DNA from: Clostridia bacterium
Lineage (GTDB): Bacteria; Bacillota; Clostridia; Oscillospirales; CAG-272
Assembly (NCBI GenBank): GCA_900770145.1
Contig: CAAGJL010000325.1
Coordinates: forward strand, 1 to 5,444
Direction of reading: 5' to 3'
Length of the DNA stretch: 5,444 nucleotides
Shown here: piece by piece, positions 1-5,444 of the stretch
Layout of the letters: the number at the start of each line of letters is the position of its first letter
Numbering within the stretch: position 1 is the first letter of the stretch
Translations under genes and position numbers: made by a program
Notes under the pieces: model-generated
What the model was told of the DNA's origin: nothing
Database searches by the model: none
Seen by the model: the letters and a program-made list of their open reading frames with translations, nothing else

Positions 1-14
1 CGCTCTTCCGATCT
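1..14. other. Residual Illumina sequencing adapter (artefact)
   Basis: These 14 bases are identical to the 3' end of the Illumina TruSeq read-1 (P5-side) adapter, which ends CGCTCTTCCGATCT. The C in front of GCTCTTCCGATCT fits the read-1 rather than the read-2 version. It sits exactly at the first base of the window, where untrimmed adapter at a contig end would be. On the minus strand the helicase reading frame stays open through it, but the residues it encodes should not be trusted. The match is seen directly; that it is contamination is an inference, though a 14-base chance match at exactly the contig end is very unlikely. Confidence 0.93.
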
Positions 15-1089
15 TAATCTCACATTGCTCCGACAGATCCAATGACAATTCGTAGGGGCACACGCGGTGCTTACGGGCGACCTCCAACAGGATACTGCGC
101 GGAAATCCGTTTTGCCGGGAGAGCAGTTCCAGCACGGCTTCATCCGCCCGGTCATAGTATCCTCTTGCATAAATGCAGTCCCCCGGATTGCAATGTGAGC
201 GGTTGCCTGACCGACAACCCTCCTCGCAAAGGCACATCTGTTCCTTGGCGTAAAGAATGACGGTGCGAAGTCTTGCGCCCCGCGCAAATAGTTTCCCTGC
301 CGCGGCGTATGCCTCCCGCCGCACGCTTTGTTTTGCCGTCAGGTAAAACACCCGGTCGCAATACCCTTCCCCCAGCGCTTTGACTGCCGGGTACAGGGTC
401 GCCATTGTCTTGCCGATCCCGGTCGGCGCCTGGGCAAACAGCGTTTTTTTGCGCCGGATGGCGCGGAAAGTGGCTTCCGCAAGTTCTGCCTGCCCCTCCC
501 GCGGGTGCGGGTACGGAAAAGACACGGAAAGGGTGGAGGGAATCAGTTCTTCCCTCCTCAGCACTTCCAGTTTGGCAAACGGCTCGATTCTCGTCAGCAA
601 AGAAAGGTAAAAAAGGCTGAGATCCTCCCGCCTTGCCACGCTGTCTATTTTTTCTTCTTTTCCGGTTTTCCGGTCTATCATGCGCAAGCGAAGGGTGACT
701 TCGGCAAGTTCTTTAATCTCGGTCAGAAAATACGCATAGCAACGCAGTTGAGAGTATGCGTCCGTGCGACGGGGGGCGGAAAGGCGACCGCTGTCCGTGG
801 TTTTGATCTCCTCGACGATCCATTTGCCGTTTTCGTTCAAAACCCCGTCCGCGCGCCCCTCTACTGTATAGGTAATGCCGTGGCAGGTGGTTGTGTTGCA
901 AAGCGGCACCTCTGCCTGATAGTTCTCCCCGCCCTTTTTTTGCAACTCACGGTGCAGTGCGGCGCCGGCGTTCAGTTTTTCCGGGGAGCGGCGCGGGCGA
1001 CCGGTATCCAGGCTGCCGCTCTTGTGCGCGCGCTCGCAAAGTTCGCGCACCGACAATTCCATGGTACAGGTATCGGTATGATAAACCAT
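15..1089 (-). CDS. Rad3/XPD/DinG-family DNA helicase with N-terminal Cas4-like PD-(D/E)XK domain, 3' part missing
   Basis: Predicted ATP-dependent superfamily 2 DNA helicase of the Rad3-related (COG1199) group, likely acting in DNA repair or recombination in the cytoplasm. The ATG at 1089 follows an AGGAGGG ribosome binding site (1098-1104) with 8 bases between, which favours it over the in-frame Met at residue 10. Residues about 1-170 look like a Cas4/RecB-type nuclease fold, with D81 in GRADGV and the E94-I-K96 motif. Next comes R-E-G-Q at 197-200, then Walker A APTGIGKT at 221-228 (K227). After that is a cysteine group C286, C288, C292, C300 and C305 followed by ARGYYDR, typical of the XPD-type 4Fe-4S domain. 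Only 358 true residues are visible. Family members of this architecture are usually roughly 750-800 residues, so the DEAH box and the C-terminal helicase domain lie off the left edge. It is cut by the contig end and adapter, not by a mutation. Nuclease activity is inferred, not shown. Confidence 0.88.
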
Positions 1090-1124
1090 TGCGGCAACCC
1101 TCCTCTTTGAAATCTCTGCTTATT

Positions 1125-1153
1125 ATTTTACCACATTTCGCCCCGAATGTCAA
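1125..1153 (-). promoter_or_regulatory. Sigma-A promoter of the helicase gene
   Basis: Reading leftward, a consensus -35 TTGACA (1153-1148) is followed by a 17-base spacer and a -10 TAAAAT (1130-1125). The bases TGG just before the -10 make it an extended -10 as well. Transcription would start near 1118, giving a leader of about 29 bases that holds the AGGAGGG site. All elements are seen directly. Activity is inferred, but spacing and sequence are close to ideal. Confidence 0.85.
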
Positions 1154-1209
1154 AGGAACGCCGCAAAATTACCAGAATTTTAGGGGTAGCGGAAAACCCG
1201 GTTTGAGAC

Positions 1210-1215
1210 TATAAT
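1210..1215 (+). promoter_or_regulatory. Probable -10 box of the mecA promoter
   Basis: A perfect TATAAT lies 26 bases before the mecA start codon. At the expected distance (about 1187-1192) the sequence is TAGCGG, a poor -35, so the promoter may be weak or need an activator. Transcription from about 1222 would give a leader of only about 20 bases, just enough to hold the ribosome binding site. The -10 is seen; its use is inferred. Confidence 0.6.
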
Positions 1216-1225
1216 AGGAATACAG

Positions 1226-1233
1226 AAAGGTGG
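1226..1233 (+). promoter_or_regulatory. mecA ribosome binding site (decides the start codon)
   Basis: AAAGGTGG lies 7 bases before the ATG at 1241 but only 4 bases before the adjacent in-frame GTG at 1238. The spacing favours the ATG, so the protein probably begins MEWIRI and lacks the extra Met encoded by the GTG. Confidence 0.7.
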
Positions 1234-1240
1234 CGACGTG

Positions 1241-1870
1241 ATGGAATGGATACGGATCAGTGATAACAAACTGAAGATTATGCTGACGGCTGAGGACGCA
1301 AAACGCTATGCACTTCGTTGCGAGACCATGGATCTTGCGGACAGTTTTACCAGAAAAGCTTTTCGGGAAATCCTTTCGGACATCCGTTCCGACACCGGGT
1401 TTGACGCAACAAAGGATAAAGTGTACATACAAATGTACCCCTCCAAAGAAGGGGGCTGTGAGTTGTTTGTGACAAAGATGGGGTTGCTGTACAGCGAATC
1501 GGAGCCCTGTACTTCCGAAAAGGAAGAAAACAACCGCCCGTCGCGCTCTGTGCGGCGGGCGCTGCCCAAAAGCGAAATCTACTCTTTCCCCGACCTGTCC
1601 TCCCTGCTTTCCGTGTGCCTGCGGCTTCTGAAAGCGGATTTTCCGGGCGAGAGTGCCGCTTGGAGGGATAGCGGCGGCACATACTGGCTTCAACTGACGG
1701 AACGCGCGGAAAGCGCCAAAAAAGCCCCTTGCAGGGTTCCCCCATGGCGCGGAATGCTGACCGAATACGGCAGGCGGGAAAATGCGGAGCACGCAAAACT
1801 GTATCTCTCGGAACACGGGCACTGCGTATGCCCGGTCTCCGCGGTGGAAATTCTCGGAATGCTGAACTGA
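1241..1870 (+). CDS. mecA: Adaptor protein MecA (ClpC adaptor)
   Basis: MecA-family (NegA) adaptor, 209 residues against 218 in Bacillus subtilis MecA. The known family role is to bind ClpC, help assemble its active hexamer, and deliver substrates (ComK in Bacillus) to ClpCP for degradation in the cytoplasm. The layout matches the family: an N-terminal substrate-binding domain (residues 1-84) opening with IRISDNKLKIMLTAEDA, a charged low-complexity linker (about 85-110), and a C-terminal ClpC-binding domain (about 111-209). The C-terminal domain contains IYSFPDLSSLLSVCLRL, TYWLQL, LTEYGRR and the closing EHAKLYLSEHGH segment. ATG was chosen over GTG at 1238 because of the ribosome binding site spacing. 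It is transcribed away from the helicase and ends directly at a strong hairpin terminator, so it is probably monocistronic. Family assignment rests on motif recognition from memory; its substrates here are unknown. Confidence 0.85.
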   Translation: MEWIRISDNKLKIMLTAEDAKRYALRCETMDLADSFTRKAFREILSDIRSDTGFDATKDKVYIQMYPSKEGGCELFVTKMGLLYSESEPCTSEKEENNRPSRSVRRALPKSEIYSFPDLSSLLSVCLRLLKADFPGESAAWRDSGGTYWLQLTERAESAKKAPCRVPPWRGMLTEYGRRENAEHAKLYLSEHGHCVCPVSAVEILGMLN

Positions 1871-1902
1871 AAAATGCCCTTGGCTTTTGCCAAGGGCATT
1901 TT
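1871..1902. terminator. Bidirectional intrinsic terminator between mecA and the transporter operon
   Basis: A perfect inverted repeat begins at the base after the mecA stop codon: a 14-base arm (1871-1884, AAAATGCCCTTGGC), a TTTT loop (1885-1888) and the exact complementary arm (1889-1902). Read rightward it ends in a short run of T, and read leftward it does the same because the left arm begins with AAAA. The stop of the convergent nupQ-like gene is at 1912-1914, 9 bases away, so one hairpin can end both transcripts. The T runs are short (four to five), so efficiency is inferred. Confidence 0.88.
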
Positions 1903-1911
1903 CGGAAAATT

Positions 1912-2892
1912 TCAGCGCTCCTCGCGGAAGTAGGAAAGCCCCAGGCTTGCCGGAGGTTGATTTTCACGTTTTTTGCGCACGCTGGTCAGCACCAGCGCCA
2001 CAATGGTAACTACATACGGGATCATCTGAATGATCGGCAACAGTTGCATTTTGGCGTTGATGTAATTGAAAAGAATATACAAAGCGCCGAAGAGGTAAGA
2101 GGCAAAAATCGCCAGATTCGGGCGCCAGATAGCGAAGATGACAATCGCAATGGCAAGCCAGCCGCGATCCCCGAAACCGTTGTTTGACCAGATACCGCCG
2201 GAGTAGTCCATGATGAAGTAAAGCCCGCCAAGCCCGGCTATCATACCGCCGATGCAGGTGGCAAAATACTTGTACCCGGTCACGTTGATGCCTGCGGCGT
2301 CCGCAGTGGCGGGGTTTTCCCCTACCGCGCGCAGGTGCAACCCGATGCGGGTCTTTTTCAACACTACCGTGGCGACGATTGCCAAAATCACGGCAAGGTA
2401 AACCAAGAACCCATAAGAGAAAAACATGGTGCCAAACCAACCCAGTTTTGAGGCAAATGGCAGGCTCATATGATAATATTTTGCGATTTTACCCAACGCC
2501 AGAAAAGGCACTTCACTCTTGGTAATCTTAATCAGCGACCCGCCGAAAAAGTTGCCGAAACCCACACCAAACGTGGTCAGCGCAAGACCGGTCACGTTCT
2601 GATTGGCATGCAGGGTGATCGTGAGGAAACAGTAAATGAGAGACGCCAGCAAAGAACCTATCAGGCAGGAAAGAAGAGGAATCAGAATTGCCAGAAACGG
2701 ACTGACGCTTTTGACCGAAGTCTGATAGAAAAACCCGCCGATGACGCCGGAAATCGCACCGACATACATAATACCGGGGATGCCGAGGTTCAGGTTGCCG
2801 GATTTTTCGGTAATAATCTCCCCCGTTGCGCCGAAAAGAAGCGGGGTGCCCTGCAAAATGGCGCGTTGCAGAAACTGTGCAATAAAATTCAT
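1912..2892 (-). CDS. nupQ: Nucleoside ABC transporter permease (NupQ/YufQ-like)
   Basis: Integral membrane permease of the BPD_transp_2 family, 326 residues, the second of two different permeases that form the channel of a BmpA-type importer. Family motifs are clear: EKSGNLNLGIPGIMYVGA (residues 29-46), ANQNVTGLALTTFGVG (96-111), RAVGENPATADAAGINV (188-204) and GDRGWLAIAIVIFAIWRP (241-258). Hydrophobic stretches at roughly 35-55, 65-93, 100-118, 158-178, 208-228, 244-275 and 286-303 fit a multi-span membrane protein; the tail is basic and polar. The ATG at 2892 has AAAGGAGGA (2909-2901) 8 bases upstream. This site lies within the end of the preceding permease gene, whose stop is one base away, which suggests translational coupling. 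In Bacillus subtilis the NupNOPQ system takes up guanosine. The substrate here, most likely a purine nucleoside, is inferred from family and gene order only. Confidence 0.85.
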   Translation of the reverse strand: MNFIAQFLQRAILQGTPLLFGATGEIITEKSGNLNLGIPGIMYVGAISGVIGGFFYQTSVKSVSPFLAILIPLLSCLIGSLLASLIYCFLTITLHANQNVTGLALTTFGVGFGNFFGGSLIKITKSEVPFLALGKIAKYYHMSLPFASKLGWFGTMFFSYGFLVYLAVILAIVATVVLKKTRIGLHLRAVGENPATADAAGINVTGYKYFATCIGGMIAGLGGLYFIMDYSGGIWSNNGFGDRGWLAIAIVIFAIWRPNLAIFASYLFGALYILFNYINAKMQLLPIIQMIPYVVTIVALVLTSVRKKRENQPPASLGLSYFREER

Positions 2893-2893
2893 C

Positions 2894-4063
2894 TTACTTT
2901 TCCTCCTTTACAGTGCCATCGGTCGCTTCCTTGGCAAAGGGACGGCGGTCAAAATGAATCTGATAATTGATAAAGAACTCACAACCGATGATAAAGAACA
3001 GGATCACACCCGTAATAATGTCGGAGAAAGAGGAGTTGAGCCCGAAGATGGTGGAAATTTCATCCGCGCCACGCCCAAGGAAAACCAAAAGCAGTGTGGT
3101 CAGAATCATATAAAGCGGATTGAATTTGGCAAGCCAAGATACCATAATTGCCGTAAAACCGCGCCCGTCCACGATATTGGAACTGATGGAGTGCGAAGCA
3201 CCGCCCACAATCAAAAGCCCCGCAATGCCGCAAATGGCACCGGAGAGAATCATCGTGCGGATAACGACGCGTTTGACGTTGATACCGATATATTTTGCGG
3301 TGTTTTCGCTCTCGCCCACCACCGAGATTTCATACCCGTGCTTGCTGTACTGCAAATATACATACAGGATCCCCGTCAGTACTGCCACCACAACGATGTT
3401 CAGCAGATACTGCACGCCAAACAGGTTCGGGATGCCGGTGCCAAGCAGTTTCGGACCCACGGTGTTGGAACCGGTCTTGTCCGCAATTTTCAGGAAATAT
3501 TCAACCAATTGCATGGCAACATAGTTCATCATCAGAGTGAACAGGGTCTCGTTGGTGTTCCAGTGTGCCTTGAAAAATGCCGGAATGAAGCCCCATGCGG
3601 CGCCGGCAACCACTGCCGCCGCCAACATCAGAAGCACCAGCACCGCCGTGGGCACCTTATCGTGAAAATTCAGCATCACAATTGCCGTGGCAAGACCGCC
3701 CATCAGGGTCTGCCCCTCGGCGCCGGTATTCCAAAAGCGCATCCGGAACGCGGGGGTCACGGCAAGCGAAATGCAAAGCAGAATTGCAATATCGTGGATC
3801 GTTACCAGCAGTCTTCCCTTTCCGAAAGCGCCCTGCACCATGGTTTTGAACACCGCCAGCGGGTTATCCCCCGTGCAAAGGATCGTAATGACCGCACAGA
3901 CAATCAGCGCCGCAAAAATTGCGACGGCGCGGACGCCGATTGATTTTTGCCAGCCGATCTGCGCCCGTTTGGTCACATGAAAGAGCGGGGTTTTCGGTTT
4001 CTTTTCCGCTGCCGGCTCTGCCGCCGCGGAAACAGAACCTGTCTTGGATTCCTTTTCTTCCAT
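2894..4063 (-). CDS. nupP: Nucleoside ABC transporter permease (NupP/YufP-like)
   Basis: Permease of the BPD_transp_2 family, 389 residues, partner of the downstream permease in the same importer. Residues 1-42 form a charged, Ala/Lys/Glu-rich cytoplasmic tail with no hydrophobic span; the first membrane segment is about 43-64. Further hydrophobic stretches lie near 87-104, 119-132, 139-164, 174-192, 217-237, 268-288, 304-330 and 347-366. Family signatures seen are FWNTGAEGQTLMGGLAT (110-126), NETLFTLMMNYVA (171-183), SGAICGIAGLLIVGG (274-288) and DGRGFTAIMVSWLAKFNPL (299-317). The ATG at 4063 has AAAGGAG (4078-4072) 8 bases upstream, inside the end of the ATPase gene, whose stop is one base away. 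It is the middle gene of the visible operon and has the same position as nupP in Bacillus subtilis. It is slightly longer than I would expect for the family because of the polar tail. Substrate identity is inferred. Confidence 0.85.
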   Translation of the reverse strand: MEEKESKTGSVSAAAEPAAEKKPKTPLFHVTKRAQIGWQKSIGVRAVAIFAALIVCAVITILCTGDNPLAVFKTMVQGAFGKGRLLVTIHDIAILLCISLAVTPAFRMRFWNTGAEGQTLMGGLATAIVMLNFHDKVPTAVLVLLMLAAAVVAGAAWGFIPAFFKAHWNTNETLFTLMMNYVAMQLVEYFLKIADKTGSNTVGPKLLGTGIPNLFGVQYLLNIVVVAVLTGILYVYLQYSKHGYEISVVGESENTAKYIGINVKRVVIRTMILSGAICGIAGLLIVGGASHSISSNIVDGRGFTAIMVSWLAKFNPLYMILTTLLLVFLGRGADEISTIFGLNSSFSDIITGVILFFIIGCEFFINYQIHFDRRPFAKEATDGTVKEEK

Positions 4064-4064
4064 A

Positions 4065-5444
4065 TCAGACGCTCCTTTCGTTTTTGGTCATCAAAAGTCC
4101 GATTTCTTCTTTTTTCGCGGTTCTGCCGTCCACCACGCCGGAGACCTTGCCGCCGCACATCACAAGAATGCGGTCGCAAAGCCCGATCAGCACGTCCAGA
4201 TCCTCGCCCACAAAGATTACGGCAACGCCGTTTTCCTTCTGCTCATTGAGCAGGTGGTAGATCATATACGAGGAGTTGATGTCAAGCCCGCGCACGGGAT
4301 ATGCCGCCATCAGTACCTTCGGCGCGGCAGCGATTTCTCTGCCCACCAGCACCTTTTGCACGTTTCCTCCCGAAAGCCGCCGCACCGGCGTATGAGCCGA
4401 CGGGGTTGCCACCTCCAGGTCGTGAATCACTTTATCGGCAAGGTTGCCGGGTTTGGTGCGATCCACAAAGATGGACTTGCCCTTGCGGTAACTGCGCAAC
4501 ATCATATTGTCCACAATGTCCATATTGCCGACAAGCCCCATCCCAAGACGATCCTCCGGCACAAAGGAAAGTCGGATGCCGAGTTCCCGGATCTGAAGCG
4601 GGGTCTTGTCCTTGAGGTCGATGATCTCGTCCTCTTTGAACAGCACCTTGCCCTCGTTGACAAGTTCCCTGATCTCCTTATCGGTTTTGCCGGTAAAGTC
4701 CACCGTTTCGCCGTTTTCATAGTGGAATTTACCTTCTGCCGCCAACTGCTTGACCCGGTGCAAATCCTTGTGGAAGAAGGTCACGGGCTGATCTTTTTTC
4801 GGGTTGCGGAAAATCATATCGCCGCTCTCCAGGTGCTGGAGCCCGGCAATCGCCTCCAACAGCTCTTTCTGCCCGCTCCCTGCAATCCCGGCAATGCCGA
4901 GGATTTCACCGGAACGCGCGGTAAAGGAGACCCCGTCCAGAATCTGCGTACCCTCGCTGTTTTTCAGGTTGAGGTTTTCAATCATCAGGCGGTCGGCAAC
5001 GTTTTTCGGTTCCCCGCGGTCGATATTCAATACCACCTTTTTGCCGACCATCATTTCGGTCAGCTCCGCCTCGGTGGTTTCGGCGGTTTTCACGGTGGCA
5101 ATATGCTCGCCTTTACGAAGTACCGCCACGCGGTCGGAAATTGCCATCACCTCATGCAATTTATGCGTGATGATGATAATGGACTTTCCGTCCTCCCGCA
5201 TCCGGCGAAGCACGGCAAACAGTTTGTCGATCTCCTGCGGGGTCAACACTGCCGTCGGCTCGTCCAGAATCAGTATATCTGCACCGCGGTAAAGGACTTT
5301 CAGAATTTCAACGGTCTGCTTTTCGGAGACCGCCATATTATAAATCTTTTTCCGCGGATCCATTTCAAATCCGTATTTCTCGGTAATTTCCCCTACTTTT
5401 TTCTCTGTTTCGGCAAGATCAAAGCGGGCGCCGTCCTCAATCCC
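4065..5444 (-). CDS. nupO: Nucleoside ABC transporter double ATPase (NupO/YufO-like), 5' end missing
   Basis: Tandem ATP-binding subunit that powers the importer from the inner face of the membrane. The frame is open to the right edge, so the ATG at 5363 is internal; 27 more codons precede it and about 50-90 N-terminal residues, including the first Walker A, lie outside. Counting from the Met at 5363, half 1 shows a degenerate signature MAVSEKQ (10-16), Walker B ILILDE (30-35) and the switch histidine H67. Half 2 shows GIAGSGQK (159-166, with no Walker A lysine at the usual place), VPEDR (268-272) and an intact signature LSGGN (330-334). Its Walker B region, VLMAAYPVRGLD (350-361), has Tyr where related proteins have Gln, and VGEDLD (385-390) lacks the switch His. 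Between Walker A and VPEDR, half 2 has an unusually long segment (about 189-258) containing a 27-residue duplication. The gene order ATPase-permease-permease matches nupOPQ, with one-base gaps. A BmpA-like lipoprotein gene would be expected upstream, outside the window. Confidence 0.88.
   Translation of the reverse strand, partial: GIEDGARFDLAETEKKVGEITEKYGFEMDPRKKIYNMAVSEKQTVEILKVLYRGADILILDEPTAVLTPQEIDKLFAVLRRMREDGKSIIIITHKLHEVMAISDRVAVLRKGEHIATVKTAETTEAELTEMMVGKKVVLNIDRGEPKNVADRLMIENLNLKNSEGTQILDGVSFTARSGEILGIAGIAGSGQKELLEAIAGLQHLESGDMIFRNPKKDQPVTFFHKDLHRVKQLAAEGKFHYENGETVDFTGKTDKEIRELVNEGKVLFKEDEIIDLKDKTPLQIRELGIRLSFVPEDRLGMGLVGNMDIVDNMMLRSYRKGKSIFVDRTKPGNLADKVIHDLEVATPSAHTPVRRLSGGNVQKVLVGREIAAAPKVLMAAYPVRGLDINSSYMIYHLLNEQKENGVAVIFVGEDLDVLIGLCDRILVMCGGKVSGVVDGRTAKKEEIGLLMTKNERSV
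4590..4751 (-). repeat. Internal 27-residue tandem duplication in the ATPase
   Basis: Two adjacent 27-codon units (4751-4671 and 4670-4590) encode related segments: KQLAAEGK..ETVDFTGKTDKEI and RELVNEGK..EIIDLKDKTPLQI. They align without gaps, with 9 of 27 residues identical (L3, E6, G7, K8, E15, D18, K22, T23, I27) and several conservative changes (K/R, Q/E, Y/F, V/I, F/L). The next residues, RELGIRLSFVPEDR (4589-4548), restart the pattern and join the normal family sequence. The pattern is seen directly at the protein level; that it arose by duplication is inferred. Confidence 0.6.

Noticed and set aside
328..1110. A 260-codon open frame on the plus strand opposite the helicase gene
   Set aside because: It lies wholly over the helicase, which has a strong promoter, ribosome binding site and conserved motifs; the plus-strand product resembles no family and is compositionally odd.
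1194..1204. Short inverted repeat AAACC-C-GGTTT just upstream of the mecA -10 box, considered as an operator
   Set aside because: Arms of only five bases with a one-base centre occur often by chance; no second copy was seen nearby, so there is no support beyond its position.
15..1240. Cas4-like domain as a sign of a CRISPR or anti-phage defence locus
   Set aside because: No CRISPR repeats, other cas genes or mobile-element genes are present; the neighbours are housekeeping (mecA, nutrient transport) and this fusion is known as a stand-alone chromosomal helicase.
1169..1967. Overlapping minus-strand open frames of 217 and 206 codons opposite mecA
   Set aside because: Shadows of mecA in a GC-rich gene: they cross the terminator or the promoter region, have low-complexity Arg/Pro/Ser-rich products and no recognisable start signals.
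2741..3943. A 400-codon open frame on the plus strand opposite the two permease genes
   Set aside because: It has no recognisable domain, is rich in His, Asn, Gln and Arg as expected for the complement of hydrophobic codons, spans two real genes with clear family motifs, and I see no ribosome binding site for it.
5361..5363. The ATG at 5363 as the true start of the ATPase
   Set aside because: The frame is open for 27 more codons to the window edge, and starting here would remove the essential first Walker A motif; the gene is simply cut by the edge.

Overview
The window looks like chromosomal DNA from a Gram-positive anaerobe of the class Clostridia, probably a metagenome-assembled or gut-type relative of the Oscillospiraceae/Christensenellales. 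This is inferred from three things: strong AGGAGG-type ribosome binding sites, a MecA adaptor, and a BmpA-type nucleoside ABC transporter of the Bacillus/Clostridium kind. GC content looks moderate to somewhat high. The exact taxon cannot be read from the sequence.

Left part, positions 1-1089 (minus strand): the first 14 bases match the 3' end of the Illumina read-1 adapter, so the true biological sequence starts at about position 15. This cuts a large helicase gene at residue 358. The visible part encodes a Cas4-like PD-(D/E)XK nuclease-type domain followed by the Walker A and iron-sulfur cysteine region of a Rad3/XPD/DinG-family helicase. A textbook sigma-A promoter drives it leftward from 1153-1125.

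Middle, 1090-1911: a 151-bp divergent promoter region separates the helicase from mecA (1241-1870, plus strand), which encodes a ClpC adaptor. A perfect 14-bp-stem hairpin (1871-1902) ends mecA and, being U-rich on both flanks, probably also ends the convergent transporter operon.

Right part, 1912-5444 (minus strand): three tightly packed genes of a BmpA-type nucleoside ABC importer, in transcription order ATPase (nupO-like, cut by the right edge), permease 1 (nupP-like) and permease 2 (nupQ-like). Each junction has only one base between stop and start, and the next ribosome binding site lies inside the end of the upstream gene. The lipoprotein gene and the operon promoter are expected beyond position 5444. 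The ATPase is the most interesting protein here. Its sequence departures fall in one of the two composite ATP sites, and its second ATPase half carries an extra segment built from a 27-residue tandem duplication.

I found no CRISPR array, tRNA, rRNA, insertion sequence, phage gene or riboswitch. I see no convincing undescribed multi-gene system; the notable points lie in the details of known families and in the adapter artefact.
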